From Deltaproteobacteria bacterium (GTDB lineage Bacteria > Desulfobacterota > Desulfarculia > Adiutricales > Adiutricaceae), in the NCBI GenBank assembly GCA_031279155.1, contig JAITJB010000167.1, positions 1 through 20,430 on the forward strand: a stretch of 20,430 nucleotides of DNA, in the 5' to 3' direction. Numbering within the stretch: position 1 is the stretch's first letter; each line of letters begins with the position of its first letter. The position numbers were made by a program, and so were the translations under genes. The notes beneath the pieces were generated by a model that saw only the letters and a program-made list of their open reading frames with translations, was not told where the DNA came from and ran no database searches. Positions 8,199 through 16,389 of the stretch are shown in pieces.

Positions 8199-8418
8199 AT
8201 AAACTGAGCCCGCAAGGCGGCGGACTATTTGGGCCCTAATATGGCCAAGCCATGGACGCACCTGTCCAAGACTATCTCGCAGGCCAAGCCTGAGCTGGAC
8301 CTAAGCCATTTTATCAGATTGAAGGCGCCATGGTCACCATGTTCGCTAAGTCGCTCAGGCTTAGGCTATTGTTGATCTAATTTTAGCTGGCCGTATCCAC
8401 TTAGAGCCTGATTATCCG

Positions 8419-8445
8419 AAAAAAAAGCCCGGCTTTAGCCGGGCT
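8419..8445 (-). terminator. dnaN: Intrinsic terminator of dnaN
   Basis: On the - strand AGCCCGGC, loop TAAA, GCCGGGCT is followed by a run of eight T. The 8-bp GC-rich stem (8426-8445 on the + strand numbering, with the A run at 8419-8426) starts 25 bases past the dnaN stop codon. It is a textbook rho-independent terminator, so gyrB needs its own promoter. Confidence 0.93.
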
Positions 8446-8470
8446 AAGATAACATGATGACAAATTATTT

Positions 8471-9601
8471 TTAGTCGTTTATGACCGCGCTGACCACCAC
8501 GCCGTAGTAGCCGGGGTCTTCTGGGCCGGTCATGAGGTAGGAACTGTTACTCTCCTTACCCTGCAGGTATATCTGATCGCTATTCATAGCCACTAGCATA
8601 TCAATTAATAAGACGGGGTTGAAGCCGGCCATGATATCTGGTCCGGTGTACTCTATGCCAACGGTCTCTTCAGCTTGACCGATCTCAGGGTTAGAGGTCG
8701 AAATCGTCAGTAAATCACGGGTGAAAGAGAACTTGGCTAGAGGGTATTTAGTGGTCAATAAGATAATAATGCGCCTTAGGACAACTAAAAGATCTTTTCG
8801 ATAGATAATAGCTGTTATATTAAGGTCAGTAGGGACAACTTCCTTGTAATTAGGATACATGCCGTCTAGAAGTGATATGGCCACGGTTGAGTCGTTATTT
8901 TTTGCGGCTAACATATTTTCACTTAAGCCGATATTTAGAATGGAATTTCCTTCAGCCATATTTCTGATGGATAATAAGCCTTTACGGGGGATTATTATGC
9001 CCTTTTCCGCAGCAAAGTTTTGGGGATCTTCGGCAACTAAAGTCGCGCAGTTTAAGCGAACGCCGTCAGTGGAGATCAGTTTCAGGTGGCCCGGGTCATC
9101 GGCGTCTTCTACTTCTTTGAGCAAATATATGCCGGATAAATTGTAGGTATCGTCAGAATTGGCGGTAGAAGAGTTGGTCTTGTTGATAGCGTCGATAAGA
9201 TCAGGACCTTTAAATGAAACATAGTCGATATTATCAATTTCTGGGATTTTAGGGTAGTCGGTGGCGGACAGGCCAAAGAGGTTGGTGGAAAAGGGGCCGC
9301 AGCTTAAAATGGTGGAGTTGTTTTCGGTCTCGCGCAAAATTATAAATTCGCCAGAAACACCTTTGACCAATTCGGCAAAAAACTTAGCCGGGACAGTCAC
9401 CCTGCCGGGTTCGGTAATCTCAGCCGGGCATTTAATCTGAGTTGTTACTTCCAAATCAGTGGCCGTCATTACTAGCTTATTATCTTCAGTTGACAGTAAG
9501 ATGTTAGACAAAATGGCCATAGTGTTGCGTTTGTCGGTGACAGTGTTGGCGTGGTTGACGCCTCTTACGAGATCTTCGGTTCTAATCTTTACGTGGAGCA
9601 T
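8471..9601 (-). CDS. dnaN: DNA polymerase III sliding clamp (beta subunit)
   Basis: DnaN forms the dimeric ring that holds DNA polymerase III on its template and docks many repair proteins. The 376-residue protein has the three-domain clamp layout. It opens MLHVKIRTEDLV with the typical NTVTDKRNTMAILSNILL stretch (residues about 19-36), and later has ATDLEV, VPAKFFAELV and SGIYL segments of the family. The length is close to the 366 residues of E. coli. The ATG at 9601 is preceded by GGAGG at good spacing. The C-terminus ends YYGVVVSAVIND, whereas most clamps end with a consensus like YVVMPMRL that helps line the pocket for clamp-binding peptides; the usual MPMR is not visible here. gyrB is the next gene on this strand, but a terminator lies between them and recF is absent. 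Confidence 0.97.
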   Translation of the reverse strand: MLHVKIRTEDLVRGVNHANTVTDKRNTMAILSNILLSTEDNKLVMTATDLEVTTQIKCPAEITEPGRVTVPAKFFAELVKGVSGEFIILRETENNSTILSCGPFSTNLFGLSATDYPKIPEIDNIDYVSFKGPDLIDAINKTNSSTANSDDTYNLSGIYLLKEVEDADDPGHLKLISTDGVRLNCATLVAEDPQNFAAEKGIIIPRKGLLSIRNMAEGNSILNIGLSENMLAAKNNDSTVAISLLDGMYPNYKEVVPTDLNITAIIYRKDLLVVLRRIIILLTTKYPLAKFSFTRDLLTISTSNPEIGQAEETVGIEYTGPDIMAGFNPVLLIDMLVAMNSDQIYLQGKESNSSYLMTGPEDPGYYGVVVSAVIND

Positions 9602-9913
9602 GTGTCCTCCAAATATTTACTGGTGGCGCAGTTCCGCTGCGTCGGCGAATATAAACTAGATGACCATAAAAGTTTGATGACAAAAAGAAAAAATTTTTCG
9701 GCTACCAAGCGCCTCTTGCAGCCGAACTGAGGGCACTACATATGGCAGCCGTCTGAGGTCTGACGCCAAAATATACCACAATCCAATCAAAAGCAAAAGA
9801 CCAAAACAGGCTTTAGGACCTTCCGTATATATAGGTTAATTTAATCGATAATTTTTTAAAATAATTAAAAAATGCCCAATTTTTTGTTGGCTAGGCTAGC
9901 TAGTGTCTGGCCT
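9602..9913. other. Intergenic region upstream of dnaN
   Basis: These 312 bases separate the end of oleC from dnaN and must hold the dnaN promoter. On the - strand a TTATATT element about 45 bases before the dnaN start could be a -10, but no well-spaced -35 is evident. A short CGCAG/CTGCG hairpin lies in the likely leader at about 9628-9642. An AT-only hairpin with a 9-bp stem, ATTTTTTAA/TTAAAAAAT, lies at 9851-9873. Next to the oleC stop there is a run of CTAGC-like words (9891-9903). No GC-rich terminator for oleC, tRNA or DnaA box was found. Confidence 0.5.
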
Positions 9914-11731
9914 TTAGTTTTTGGGGTTTGGGTTGGGGAAGCCTAAGAGGCGGGTAGCCCAGAGGGCCAGTTTCTCGCGGCTGATCTTGGCGTTGTGGCG
10001 GATATCCATGGGAAAGTTCTTCTTGGACAAAAAGGTGGTGATGGTTTTGGTCCGAGGGTTAGATCTAGCTAGGGTGCGCAGTTCCTCAACCATGGTCAGC
10101 CAGGCGGATTTGGACATGCGTTTATAGGGCTCGATAACGACCACCGCTATAGGGTCTGGCGGCGGACCCACGCCGACAAGAGCGCTTCGGCGGACCTTGG
10201 GGTGGTTGTTGAAGATGGCCTCGCAGCAGACCGTAAAGAAAACGCATTTGGAGGTGACCACCCTTTGGCTCTTGCGGCCGCAAAACCACAACCTGCCCTG
10301 GACATCCTGCCAGCCGAGATCGCCTAGGCGGCGCCAGATTTGACCGTCAGGCCCGGTTATAAGCGATAAGGCCGTTTCCTCAGGTCTTTCAAAGTAACTT
10401 GGGGCGATAACTGGACCTAAAGCTACTATCTCGCCTATTTCTCCAACTGGTAGGATTTTTGATTCGCTGAAGGATTCTTTAACCCCATCGCTTATGGGGA
10501 TGATGGCCATCTTATGGCCGGCAACGGGCCTACCCACGCACATGCCAAAGCCCTGCTCAGTCATGCCGCGCACCTGGGCTACTTCTGCGGCGTCAATGAT
10601 TGTGAGCGGCATGGCTTCCGTGGCCCCGTAGGGGGTTAGGAGTTTAGCCTGAGGGGTGAGGGCGGCGGAAAAATCGGCAATGAGCTCTGGGCGGACTGGC
10701 GCGCCAGCTGAAATAACTCTTTCGAGCGTAGTAAAGGTGATTTTTTCTGTATTGGCGTAGCGGGCCAGGACGGCTAGTAAAGCCGGGGAGGCGAAGAGAC
10801 TGGTGGCTTTTTCCCCTATGATAGCTGAAACCAATCTTTTGGGGTCGGCTTGCCCGGGTTTAACGGGGTTCATGTTGGGGATGACGGCGGTCAGCCCCAA
10901 GGCCGAAGAAAAGAGGGAAAATAGAGGGAAGGTGGCTAGATCCACCCCGCCATCGGTTATGCCAAAACTGTGCCGGATGAGCCCAACCTGGGCCAGAAAC
11001 ATCGAGTGGGTGTAGATGGCGCCCTTAGCCGGGCCGGTGGCTCCGGAGGTAAAGAGGATGGCGGCGGTGTCTGAGGCTTTAGTTTGGCTATAAGCTTGTG
11101 GAGGCTCGATAGCCGGGCTAAATTCCGGGATATTCATGATTATCTGCCGTAAGCTTTGTCCTCCCCACCCTAGGCTGCGGCCTAGGGTTACCCGGTGACG
11201 GATGGAGCGAAAAAACTTAGGTAAAATTTGACTTACTAAATGAGCCAGCTTAATGCCAACCAAGCCCTTGGGCTGGCCTTCGGCTAAGCACATGAGCATG
11301 CGCTTAATACCCATGCCAGGATCGACCATGACCGGAACTAGCGCCGCCTTAAATAGCCCAAAGATGACCGTAAAAAAATCTGGTCCTGGCGGGACCATGA
11401 CCACCACCCGATCGCCTGGCTCAAGTTCACTTTGACTTATGGCTTTAGCTAAGGCTGAGCTCTCGTTATCTAGTTGGGCATAAGAGAGCCTGAAGCGGCC
11501 TAAGCAGTCAGGGCCCCTGCGGGTTATGACCGCCGGTCTATCAGGGTGGCGGGCCGCAGCTAAGGTCAAAAGTGAGGCGATGTTAAAAGGACTATCGGGC
11601 TCAATGGGGCGTGAGGGATTAAAATTGGTCAGGGGATCGGCGATAGGTAAGGGATTTTGAGCGCTATTTTGCGGGATTGGCTCAGTTGATCCCAATGAGG
11701 GCCCGTGGGGTGAGCCCGGCTCGGTGGTCAT
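9914..11731 (-). CDS. oleC: OleC-type AMP-dependent beta-lactone synthetase (long-chain olefin biosynthesis)
   Basis: OleC uses ATP to close a long-chain beta-hydroxy acid into a beta-lactone, the third step in long-chain olefin synthesis. This 605-residue member of the ANL adenylating superfamily shows the ATP-binding motif FTSGATGPAKG (227-237), TPYGATEAMP (366-375), a RLGDLG motif and GRKSQRVVT near the hinge, and the terminal DIRHNAKISREKL whose Lys is the likely adenylation lysine. Features typical of OleC rather than plain acyl-CoA ligases are PVMVDPGMG (133-141), the long TFPLFSLF-xx-SALGLTAVIP block (267-285) and DIRHNAKI. The first 45 residues, rich in Pro, Ser and Asn, precede the usual family start (NIASLL). 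GGAG lies five bases before the ATG. oleB is directly upstream on this strand, which supports the call. OleA and OleD are not in the window. Confidence 0.9.
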   Translation of the reverse strand: MTTEPGSPHGPSLGSTEPIPQNSAQNPLPIADPLTNFNPSRPIEPDSPFNIASLLTLAAARHPDRPAVITRRGPDCLGRFRLSYAQLDNESSALAKAISQSELEPGDRVVVMVPPGPDFFTVIFGLFKAALVPVMVDPGMGIKRMLMCLAEGQPKGLVGIKLAHLVSQILPKFFRSIRHRVTLGRSLGWGGQSLRQIIMNIPEFSPAIEPPQAYSQTKASDTAAILFTSGATGPAKGAIYTHSMFLAQVGLIRHSFGITDGGVDLATFPLFSLFSSALGLTAVIPNMNPVKPGQADPKRLVSAIIGEKATSLFASPALLAVLARYANTEKITFTTLERVISAGAPVRPELIADFSAALTPQAKLLTPYGATEAMPLTIIDAAEVAQVRGMTEQGFGMCVGRPVAGHKMAIIPISDGVKESFSESKILPVGEIGEIVALGPVIAPSYFERPEETALSLITGPDGQIWRRLGDLGWQDVQGRLWFCGRKSQRVVTSKCVFFTVCCEAIFNNHPKVRRSALVGVGPPPDPIAVVVIEPYKRMSKSAWLTMVEELRTLARSNPRTKTITTFLSKKNFPMDIRHNAKISREKLALWATRLLGFPNPNPKN

Positions 11732-11774
11732 AGGTACTCCAGAGTATGAGCAAAATTACGTCTCAAACCATTAA

Positions 11775-11882
11775 TCGAGTCGAGTAAAGCAAAGCAAAGT
11801 CTAGTCGAGTTAAGTCTAGTCGAGTAAAGTCTAGTAAAGTAAAGTCAAGTCATGTCTAGTCAAGTAAGTAAGTAAAGTCTAG
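11775..11882 (-). repeat. Degenerate 5-bp tandem array between oleB and oleC
   Basis: About 22 head-to-tail units of TNNAG (+ strand; CTNNA in the direction of transcription) fill 11775-11882. Variants are TCTAG, TCGAG, TAAAG, TCAAG, CAAAG and TTAAG; the phase is kept except for two 4-bp units (TAAG) at 11865-11872. The array starts inside the oleB stop codon (TAG within a CTAGA unit) and ends 43 bases before the oleC start, just ahead of its ribosome binding site. Confidence 0.9.
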
Positions 11883-12814
11883 CTATTTCGCCTTAAAAAA
11901 TCCAAGACAATATCGCAGATATGGCCTGGCTGATCTTCGGTCAGGCAGTGGCCTGACGTTTTTAAGCCCCATAGCTCAGGGGCCTTAAATCGTTCGGCCA
12001 GATCGCGCATAAAGATGGGCGTAAAAACAAAGTCCTTAAGGCCCCATATGAGCTCGGTTGGCTTAGTCGATAGTCTCGATAAATTTCGGTCGAGATTGGC
12101 GAGAGCAGCGTAGCTTGGGTGCGAGGGCGATAGTGGGATATCTTTGATAAAGGCCCCCACGGCCTCGCGGTGATCTTTGGTTCGGTATGGCGCAAGTAAG
12201 CCCTCGATAGTTGCTTGAGTCATCGGGCGGACCGTCCCGTAGCGAACTAGCCCTCGGACAAAGAGATTTAAATTAACACAAAGAAGGCGCCCTAAAAAGA
12301 GGGTCTTTTTAAACAGTAAAAGCTTGTTAGATATCTTAGCCCCATGGGGCAGCCTTACGGCGGTATTCATCAGAGTTAAAGAGGCCACCTTTTCGGGGTT
12401 ATTGGCGGCCCAGCCTAAGGCTATGGGCCCGCCCCAATCGTGGACTATCAAATGAATTGGTTCTGTTAAGTCAAGAGAATCTAACCAAGAGGAAAAATCT
12501 AAAATGCGGCCCGAAAGACTGTACCAGGGGCCAGGTCCCGGGCGACTCGATAAACCCATGCCCATCAGATCGAGAGCGAGCCTTCGATAACCGGTAAGGC
12601 CGCTAACTAAGCTGCGCCACATAAATGACCAACCCGGGTTTCCGTGGACCATGACTACCGGCGGACCGCTCCCAACGTCAAGGTAGTGGATGGCCCGCCC
12701 GGCTTCTATTGGGTAGTAGTTAGACGGAAACTTATACTGCTCAGCCCATTGGCCCCGGGGGACAACAGGGAGGCGTTTGAGAAACTCGGGCTTTAAAATT
12801 GGCGCGCTTACCAT
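11879..12814 (-). CDS. oleB: OleB-type alpha/beta hydrolase (beta-lactone decarboxylase)
   Basis: OleB removes CO2 from the beta-lactone made by OleC, leaving a long-chain olefin. The 311-residue alpha/beta hydrolase belongs to the haloalkane-dehalogenase-like branch. It has HGNPGWSFMWR (58-67) with oxyanion-side Asn59, the nucleophile Asp126 in VHDWGG, a likely acid Asp261 in WGLKDFVF and the catalytic His289 in SGHCLTEDQ. An Asp nucleophile, rather than Ser, fits both OleB and haloalkane dehalogenases; adjacency to oleC decides for OleB. The start lies three bases after the adenine deaminase stop, with only a weak ribosome binding site, so translation may be coupled. The stop codon lies within a pentamer repeat array. 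If the neighbour were ignored, haloalkane dehalogenase would be the main alternative. Confidence 0.85.
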   Translation of the reverse strand: MVSAPILKPEFLKRLPVVPRGQWAEQYKFPSNYYPIEAGRAIHYLDVGSGPPVVMVHGNPGWSFMWRSLVSGLTGYRRLALDLMGMGLSSRPGPGPWYSLSGRILDFSSWLDSLDLTEPIHLIVHDWGGPIALGWAANNPEKVASLTLMNTAVRLPHGAKISNKLLLFKKTLFLGRLLCVNLNLFVRGLVRYGTVRPMTQATIEGLLAPYRTKDHREAVGAFIKDIPLSPSHPSYAALANLDRNLSRLSTKPTELIWGLKDFVFTPIFMRDLAERFKAPELWGLKTSGHCLTEDQPGHICDIVLDFLRRNS

Positions 12815-12817
12815 AAG

Positions 12818-14569
12818 CTAGAAGACCGTCTCGACGATTTTAAAGGCTAAAACGTCAACTAGCCCGTTAGCCGTGAGCTTTAACTTAGGGATAACTGGTA
12901 AGCTCATAAAGGCCAAGGTCATGAAGGGGTCAAAGTCATCTTTAAAGCCCAACATCCGGCCACTTGCCGATAATTTTTCAAGCTCTCTAACAGTTTCTTC
13001 CATGGTCATCTCGCTCATTAGCCCGCCTAAGGGTAGGGCTAATGAGCCCAATATCTGACCGTTTAAGGCTAAGGCCAGGCCGCCGCCAATTTTTTCTAAA
13101 TGGCCGGCGCACAGGAGCATGTCGTTATCATCTACCCCGGCCACAACTAAGTTGTGGGAGTCGTGGCTGACGGTGGCACCAACGGCGCCGAAGCCCAGGC
13201 CTAGGCCCCTAATAAAACCCACAGAGGGCGGTTTTTTTGAGCCGTAGCGATCCCAAACGGCAAGTTTAGCTAAATCGTTAGGACCATCGGCCTGGTAGAA
13301 GCCGCGAGAGCTGGTAGGCGTTTCAATTAAATGCTCGGTTACGATTTGACCGGGCACCACGCCGATAACCCGGATATTCGGGCCTATGGCCGGGACCTTA
13401 AGGCTATCTAAAGTTAGTTGGCCTAAAGTTACGGTATGGCGGAAGGAGTCAGTATTGGCCGGCGGTTTGGACCATAGCGAGCGCCCAAATTGAGCCACCA
13501 AATTACCGCGCTGCCAAACGGCGGTGGGCTTAAAATTTTCTAAATCCGGGTATAAGGCCATATCGGCAAAATAACCTGGAACTAAGGCGCCTAGATCTCT
13601 TAGATCGTAATGGAGGGCCGGGTTTAGGGTAGCCATATTTAAAATGCTAGTAAGGTCATTGGGCCTAGCTTCTACGGCCAGGGCCACCAAGTGATTAATC
13701 GATCCCTCTCTGACTAAGTCTTGGGCATGGTGGTCGTCGGTAGCCAGATGAAAGAAGCGGCTATTGTGGGAGTTTACGGCGGGCAAGAGATCGAGGAGGT
13801 TTTTGGCGGCTGTTCCCTGGCGCATCAAGATCCTTTGACCTAAGGCCAGGCGCTCTTGGGCGTCTATTACCGAAATACACTCGTGGTCAGTGGATATACC
13901 GGCCCCGACGTAGGCCGCAAGCGATGGGCCAGTTGTGCCCGGAGAGTGGCCATCAATTAAGGCGGCTAAACTTAGTTTAGCTAAGACACCAGGGTCAGAA
14001 GCCAAGACGCCGGGAAAGTTCATCATCTCAGCTAAGCCTAGGACTCTATGGTGCTTAAGAAGCTCATTAATATCCGGGGCGTCTAAGGTGGCCCCGCCTC
14101 GCTCTAAGTGGGTAGCCGGGACGCAAGAGGGGGCCATGATAAAGACGTTAATGGGCAGATCCTCTGTGGCCTCAATTAACCATTTCAGGCCGGTAGTTCC
14201 GGCGACGTTGGCTATCTCATGGGGGTCAGCGATAACGGTAGTTGTGCCAAAAGTCGATAAGGTCTTGGCAAATTCCGTTGGCCCGGTCATGGAGCTCTCT
14301 AAGTGGACGTGGCTATCGATAAAGCCGGCGATTAAAAATCCGCCTTGGGCGTCATAGGTTTCCTTACCCTCGTAAGATCCTAAGCCGGCCACCCTCCCGC
14401 CGGCGACGGCCAGATCGCCTTTTTGAAATGCGCCAGTAAAGGGGTTATAGACCTTGGCGCCCTTGATGACTAGATCGGCTTTCTCGCGGCCTAGGGCGGC
14501 ATTGATGAGAGACGCGCGATCTTTTATGTTTCGGCCTTTTAAGCGACCAATGGGAAGGTAGCTATCCAT
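12818..14569 (-). CDS. ade: Adenine deaminase
   Basis: Adenine deaminase converts adenine to hypoxanthine and ammonia in purine salvage. The 583-residue protein belongs to the metal-dependent amidohydrolase superfamily. Numbering from the Met at 14569, motifs are SHVHLESS (86-93), ADPHEIANVAG (114-124), PSCVPAT (147-153), LAEMMNFPG (179-187), DGHSPG (206-211), STDHE (226-230) and LATDDHH (275-281), all hallmarks of the family including the metal-binding His and Asp residues. An upstream ATG at 14719 in the same frame would add 50 residues, but these lie wholly over the lepA end and are basic and unlike the family. The ATG at 14569 has a good GGAGG site, so I chose it. It sits 11 bases after lepA and 3 bases before oleB, within the operon. 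No functional tie to olefin synthesis is known. Confidence 0.95.
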   Translation of the reverse strand: MDSYLPIGRLKGRNIKDRASLINAALGREKADLVIKGAKVYNPFTGAFQKGDLAVAGGRVAGLGSYEGKETYDAQGGFLIAGFIDSHVHLESSMTGPTEFAKTLSTFGTTTVIADPHEIANVAGTTGLKWLIEATEDLPINVFIMAPSCVPATHLERGGATLDAPDINELLKHHRVLGLAEMMNFPGVLASDPGVLAKLSLAALIDGHSPGTTGPSLAAYVGAGISTDHECISVIDAQERLALGQRILMRQGTAAKNLLDLLPAVNSHNSRFFHLATDDHHAQDLVREGSINHLVALAVEARPNDLTSILNMATLNPALHYDLRDLGALVPGYFADMALYPDLENFKPTAVWQRGNLVAQFGRSLWSKPPANTDSFRHTVTLGQLTLDSLKVPAIGPNIRVIGVVPGQIVTEHLIETPTSSRGFYQADGPNDLAKLAVWDRYGSKKPPSVGFIRGLGLGFGAVGATVSHDSHNLVVAGVDDNDMLLCAGHLEKIGGGLALALNGQILGSLALPLGGLMSEMTMEETVRELEKLSASGRMLGFKDDFDPFMTLAFMSLPVIPKLKLTANGLVDVLAFKIVETVF

Positions 14570-14575
14570 GTGTGG

Positions 14576-14580
14576 CCTCC
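14576..14580 (-). promoter_or_regulatory. ade: Ribosome binding site that decides the ade start
   Basis: GGAGG on the - strand lies six bases before the ATG at 14569 and directly follows the lepA stop codon (14581-14583). It supports the shorter adenine deaminase over the frame's earlier ATG at 14719. Confidence 0.85.
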
Positions 14581-16389
14581 TTAGTCTTCGTCGGTTTTTA
14601 GAACCGCGATAAAGGCGCTCTGGGGGACCTCGATCTGCCCGACCATCTTCATGCGCTTTTTGCCCTTTTTCTGCTTTTCTAATAATTTTCTTTTTCTGGT
14701 GATGTCGCCGCCGTAGCACTTGGCCGTCACGTCTTTACGATAGGCGCTGATGGTCGAGCGGGCAATGATGTCGCCGCCAATAGCCCCTTGGATGGCTATC
14801 TTAAACTGCTGGCGGGGTAGCTCGTCTTTGAGGCGATCGCACATCATAAGGGCCCGAGTTCTGGCTCTGTCTTTGTGGACGATGACCGAGAGGGCGTCGA
14901 CTTTCTCGCCGTTTAAGAGGATATCCACCTTAACAAGTTTATTTAAGCGGTAGTCGATGAGCTCGTAGTCAAAGCTGCCGTAACCTTGGGTGACGGATTT
15001 AAGTTTATCGTAGAAGTCGTAGACTACCTCAGCTAAAGGCAGTTCAAAGGTAATTTCCACTCGGCCAGGGGTAGGGTAACTGAGGTTCGAGTTAACGCCC
15101 CGGCGATCTAAGCCAAGCTTCATGACGGCCCCGATATAGCGCTCAGGCGTTAAGATGGAGGCCTTGATATAGGGCTCAAGGGAATCTTGGATAGTTGAGG
15201 GGTCGGGATAATCTTGGGGGTTATCGATCTCAAGCTCGCGCCCGTCTTTAAGGATAAAGCGGTAGCGCACCGAAGGCGAGGTCATGATGATCGATTGATC
15301 AAACTCTCGCTCTAATCTTTCTTGAACTATCTCAAGGTGGAGTAAACCTAAAAACCCGCACCTAAAGCCTAAGCCAAGGGCTGCGCTGGAATCCTTTTGG
15401 TAGACTAAAGCCGCATCGTTTAATTTGTATTTTTCCAAGGCTTCTAAAAGGGACGGGTAATCGTCAGAGGCCACCGGGTAGATGGAGGAAAAAACGACCG
15501 GTTTTACGGTCTTAAACCCGGCTAAGGGGGTTACGGCTGGCGCGGCTGCTAGGGTAATGGTATCGCCAATGGCCACATCAGATACGGTCTTAATGCCGGC
15601 TATGATGTAGCCGACCATGCCCGCTGAAAGGAGGCTTATGGGTTCGCGGCCCAGCTTAAATAAACCGACTTCTTCGACCTTGTGGACAGCCCCGCTGGCC
15701 ATGAGTAAAATTTGATCGCCCGCTTTTAAGGATCCATCAAAGAGTCTTACGGCCACAATGGTCCCACGGAAGGGATCGTAATAGGCGTCAAAGATCAAAG
15801 CCTTAAGCGCGGCCTCCTCATCGCCGGTAGGGGCTGGGATGCGCTCGATGATGGCAGCTAATGTCTCAAAAATGCCTTGGCCCTGTTTGGCTGAAATCAA
15901 AAGGGCCCCTTCGGGGTCCAGGCCTAAGTCGCGCTCGATTTGTTCTTTGGCGGCTGGTATATCGGCGGCCGGCAGATCTATTTTGTTGATAACCGGGACG
16001 ATAACCAGATCGTGCTCCATGGCCGCGTAGAGGTTAGCTAAGGTCTGAGCCTCAACCCCTTGGGCGGCGTCAACTAGTAAGAGCACACCCTCGCAGGAGG
16101 CCAGGGCCCGGGAGACCTCGTAGGCAAAGTCCACATGGCCGGGAGTATCGATTAAGTTTAAGCGGTACTCTGTGCCGTCAGGGGCTCGATAGGGTAGCGT
16201 CACCGCCGAGCTCTTAATGGTAATGCCCCGCTCCCGCTCTAAGTCCAGACTGTCTAAAATCTGGTCGTGGAATTGGCGCTCGTCGATTAGACCGGCCTCC
16301 TGGATGAGGCGGTCGGCCAAGGTGGACTTACCATGGTCGATGTGGGCGACGATGGAAAAATTTCGCAAATTATTTAGTGTCTTAGTCAA
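14581..16389 (-). CDS. lepA: Elongation factor 4 (LepA), translational GTPase
   Basis: LepA (EF4) is a ribosome-binding GTPase related to EF-G that helps translation under stress. The 602-residue protein matches the 599 residues of E. coli. It has the G1 motif AHIDHGKST (15-23), RGITIKSSAV, DTPGHVDFAYEV, and NKIDL (G4). The family-specific C-terminal part includes QGYGSFDYE, SVIVHKDRA and CYGGDITRKRK. The start is a TTG at 16389 that overlaps the dsbB stop by 8 bp; this gives MTKTLNNLRNFSIVAH, similar to the E. coli MKNIRNFS start. A second TTG seven codons on is the alternative; no ATG fits. No strong ribosome binding site is visible, so coupling to dsbB translation is likely. lepB (signal peptidase), often next to lepA, is not present here. 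Confidence 0.97.
   Translation of the reverse strand: MTKTLNNLRNFSIVAHIDHGKSTLADRLIQEAGLIDERQFHDQILDSLDLERERGITIKSSAVTLPYRAPDGTEYRLNLIDTPGHVDFAYEVSRALASCEGVLLLVDAAQGVEAQTLANLYAAMEHDLVIVPVINKIDLPAADIPAAKEQIERDLGLDPEGALLISAKQGQGIFETLAAIIERIPAPTGDEEAALKALIFDAYYDPFRGTIVAVRLFDGSLKAGDQILLMASGAVHKVEEVGLFKLGREPISLLSAGMVGYIIAGIKTVSDVAIGDTITLAAAPAVTPLAGFKTVKPVVFSSIYPVASDDYPSLLEALEKYKLNDAALVYQKDSSAALGLGFRCGFLGLLHLEIVQERLEREFDQSIIMTSPSVRYRFILKDGRELEIDNPQDYPDPSTIQDSLEPYIKASILTPERYIGAVMKLGLDRRGVNSNLSYPTPGRVEITFELPLAEVVYDFYDKLKSVTQGYGSFDYELIDYRLNKLVKVDILLNGEKVDALSVIVHKDRARTRALMMCDRLKDELPRQQFKIAIQGAIGGDIIARSTISAYRKDVTAKCYGGDITRKRKLLEKQKKGKKRMKMVGQIEVPQSAFIAVLKTDED

Noticed and set aside
8241..8375. 44-codon + strand ORF after the small Rpn-tail gene
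   Set aside because: Too short, no ribosome binding site, no motif; may be a fragment but cannot be supported.
6251..8418. Origin of replication (oriC) near dnaN/gyrB
   Set aside because: The region is AT-rich, but I found no clear TTATCCACA boxes or clusters; TTATCC- and TATCCAC-like words near 8390-8418 are single and imperfect.
9851..9873. AT-only 9-bp hairpin downstream of oleC as a terminator
   Set aside because: The stem has no GC pairs and is weak; kept only as a note in the intergenic entry.
11775..11882. CRISPR array
   Set aside because: Units are 5 bp with no spacers; this is a degenerate tandem repeat.
14570..14719. N-terminal 50-residue extension of adenine deaminase
   Set aside because: It overlaps the lepA 3' end in another frame, is basic and low in family similarity, and a strong GGAGG site supports the ATG at 14569.
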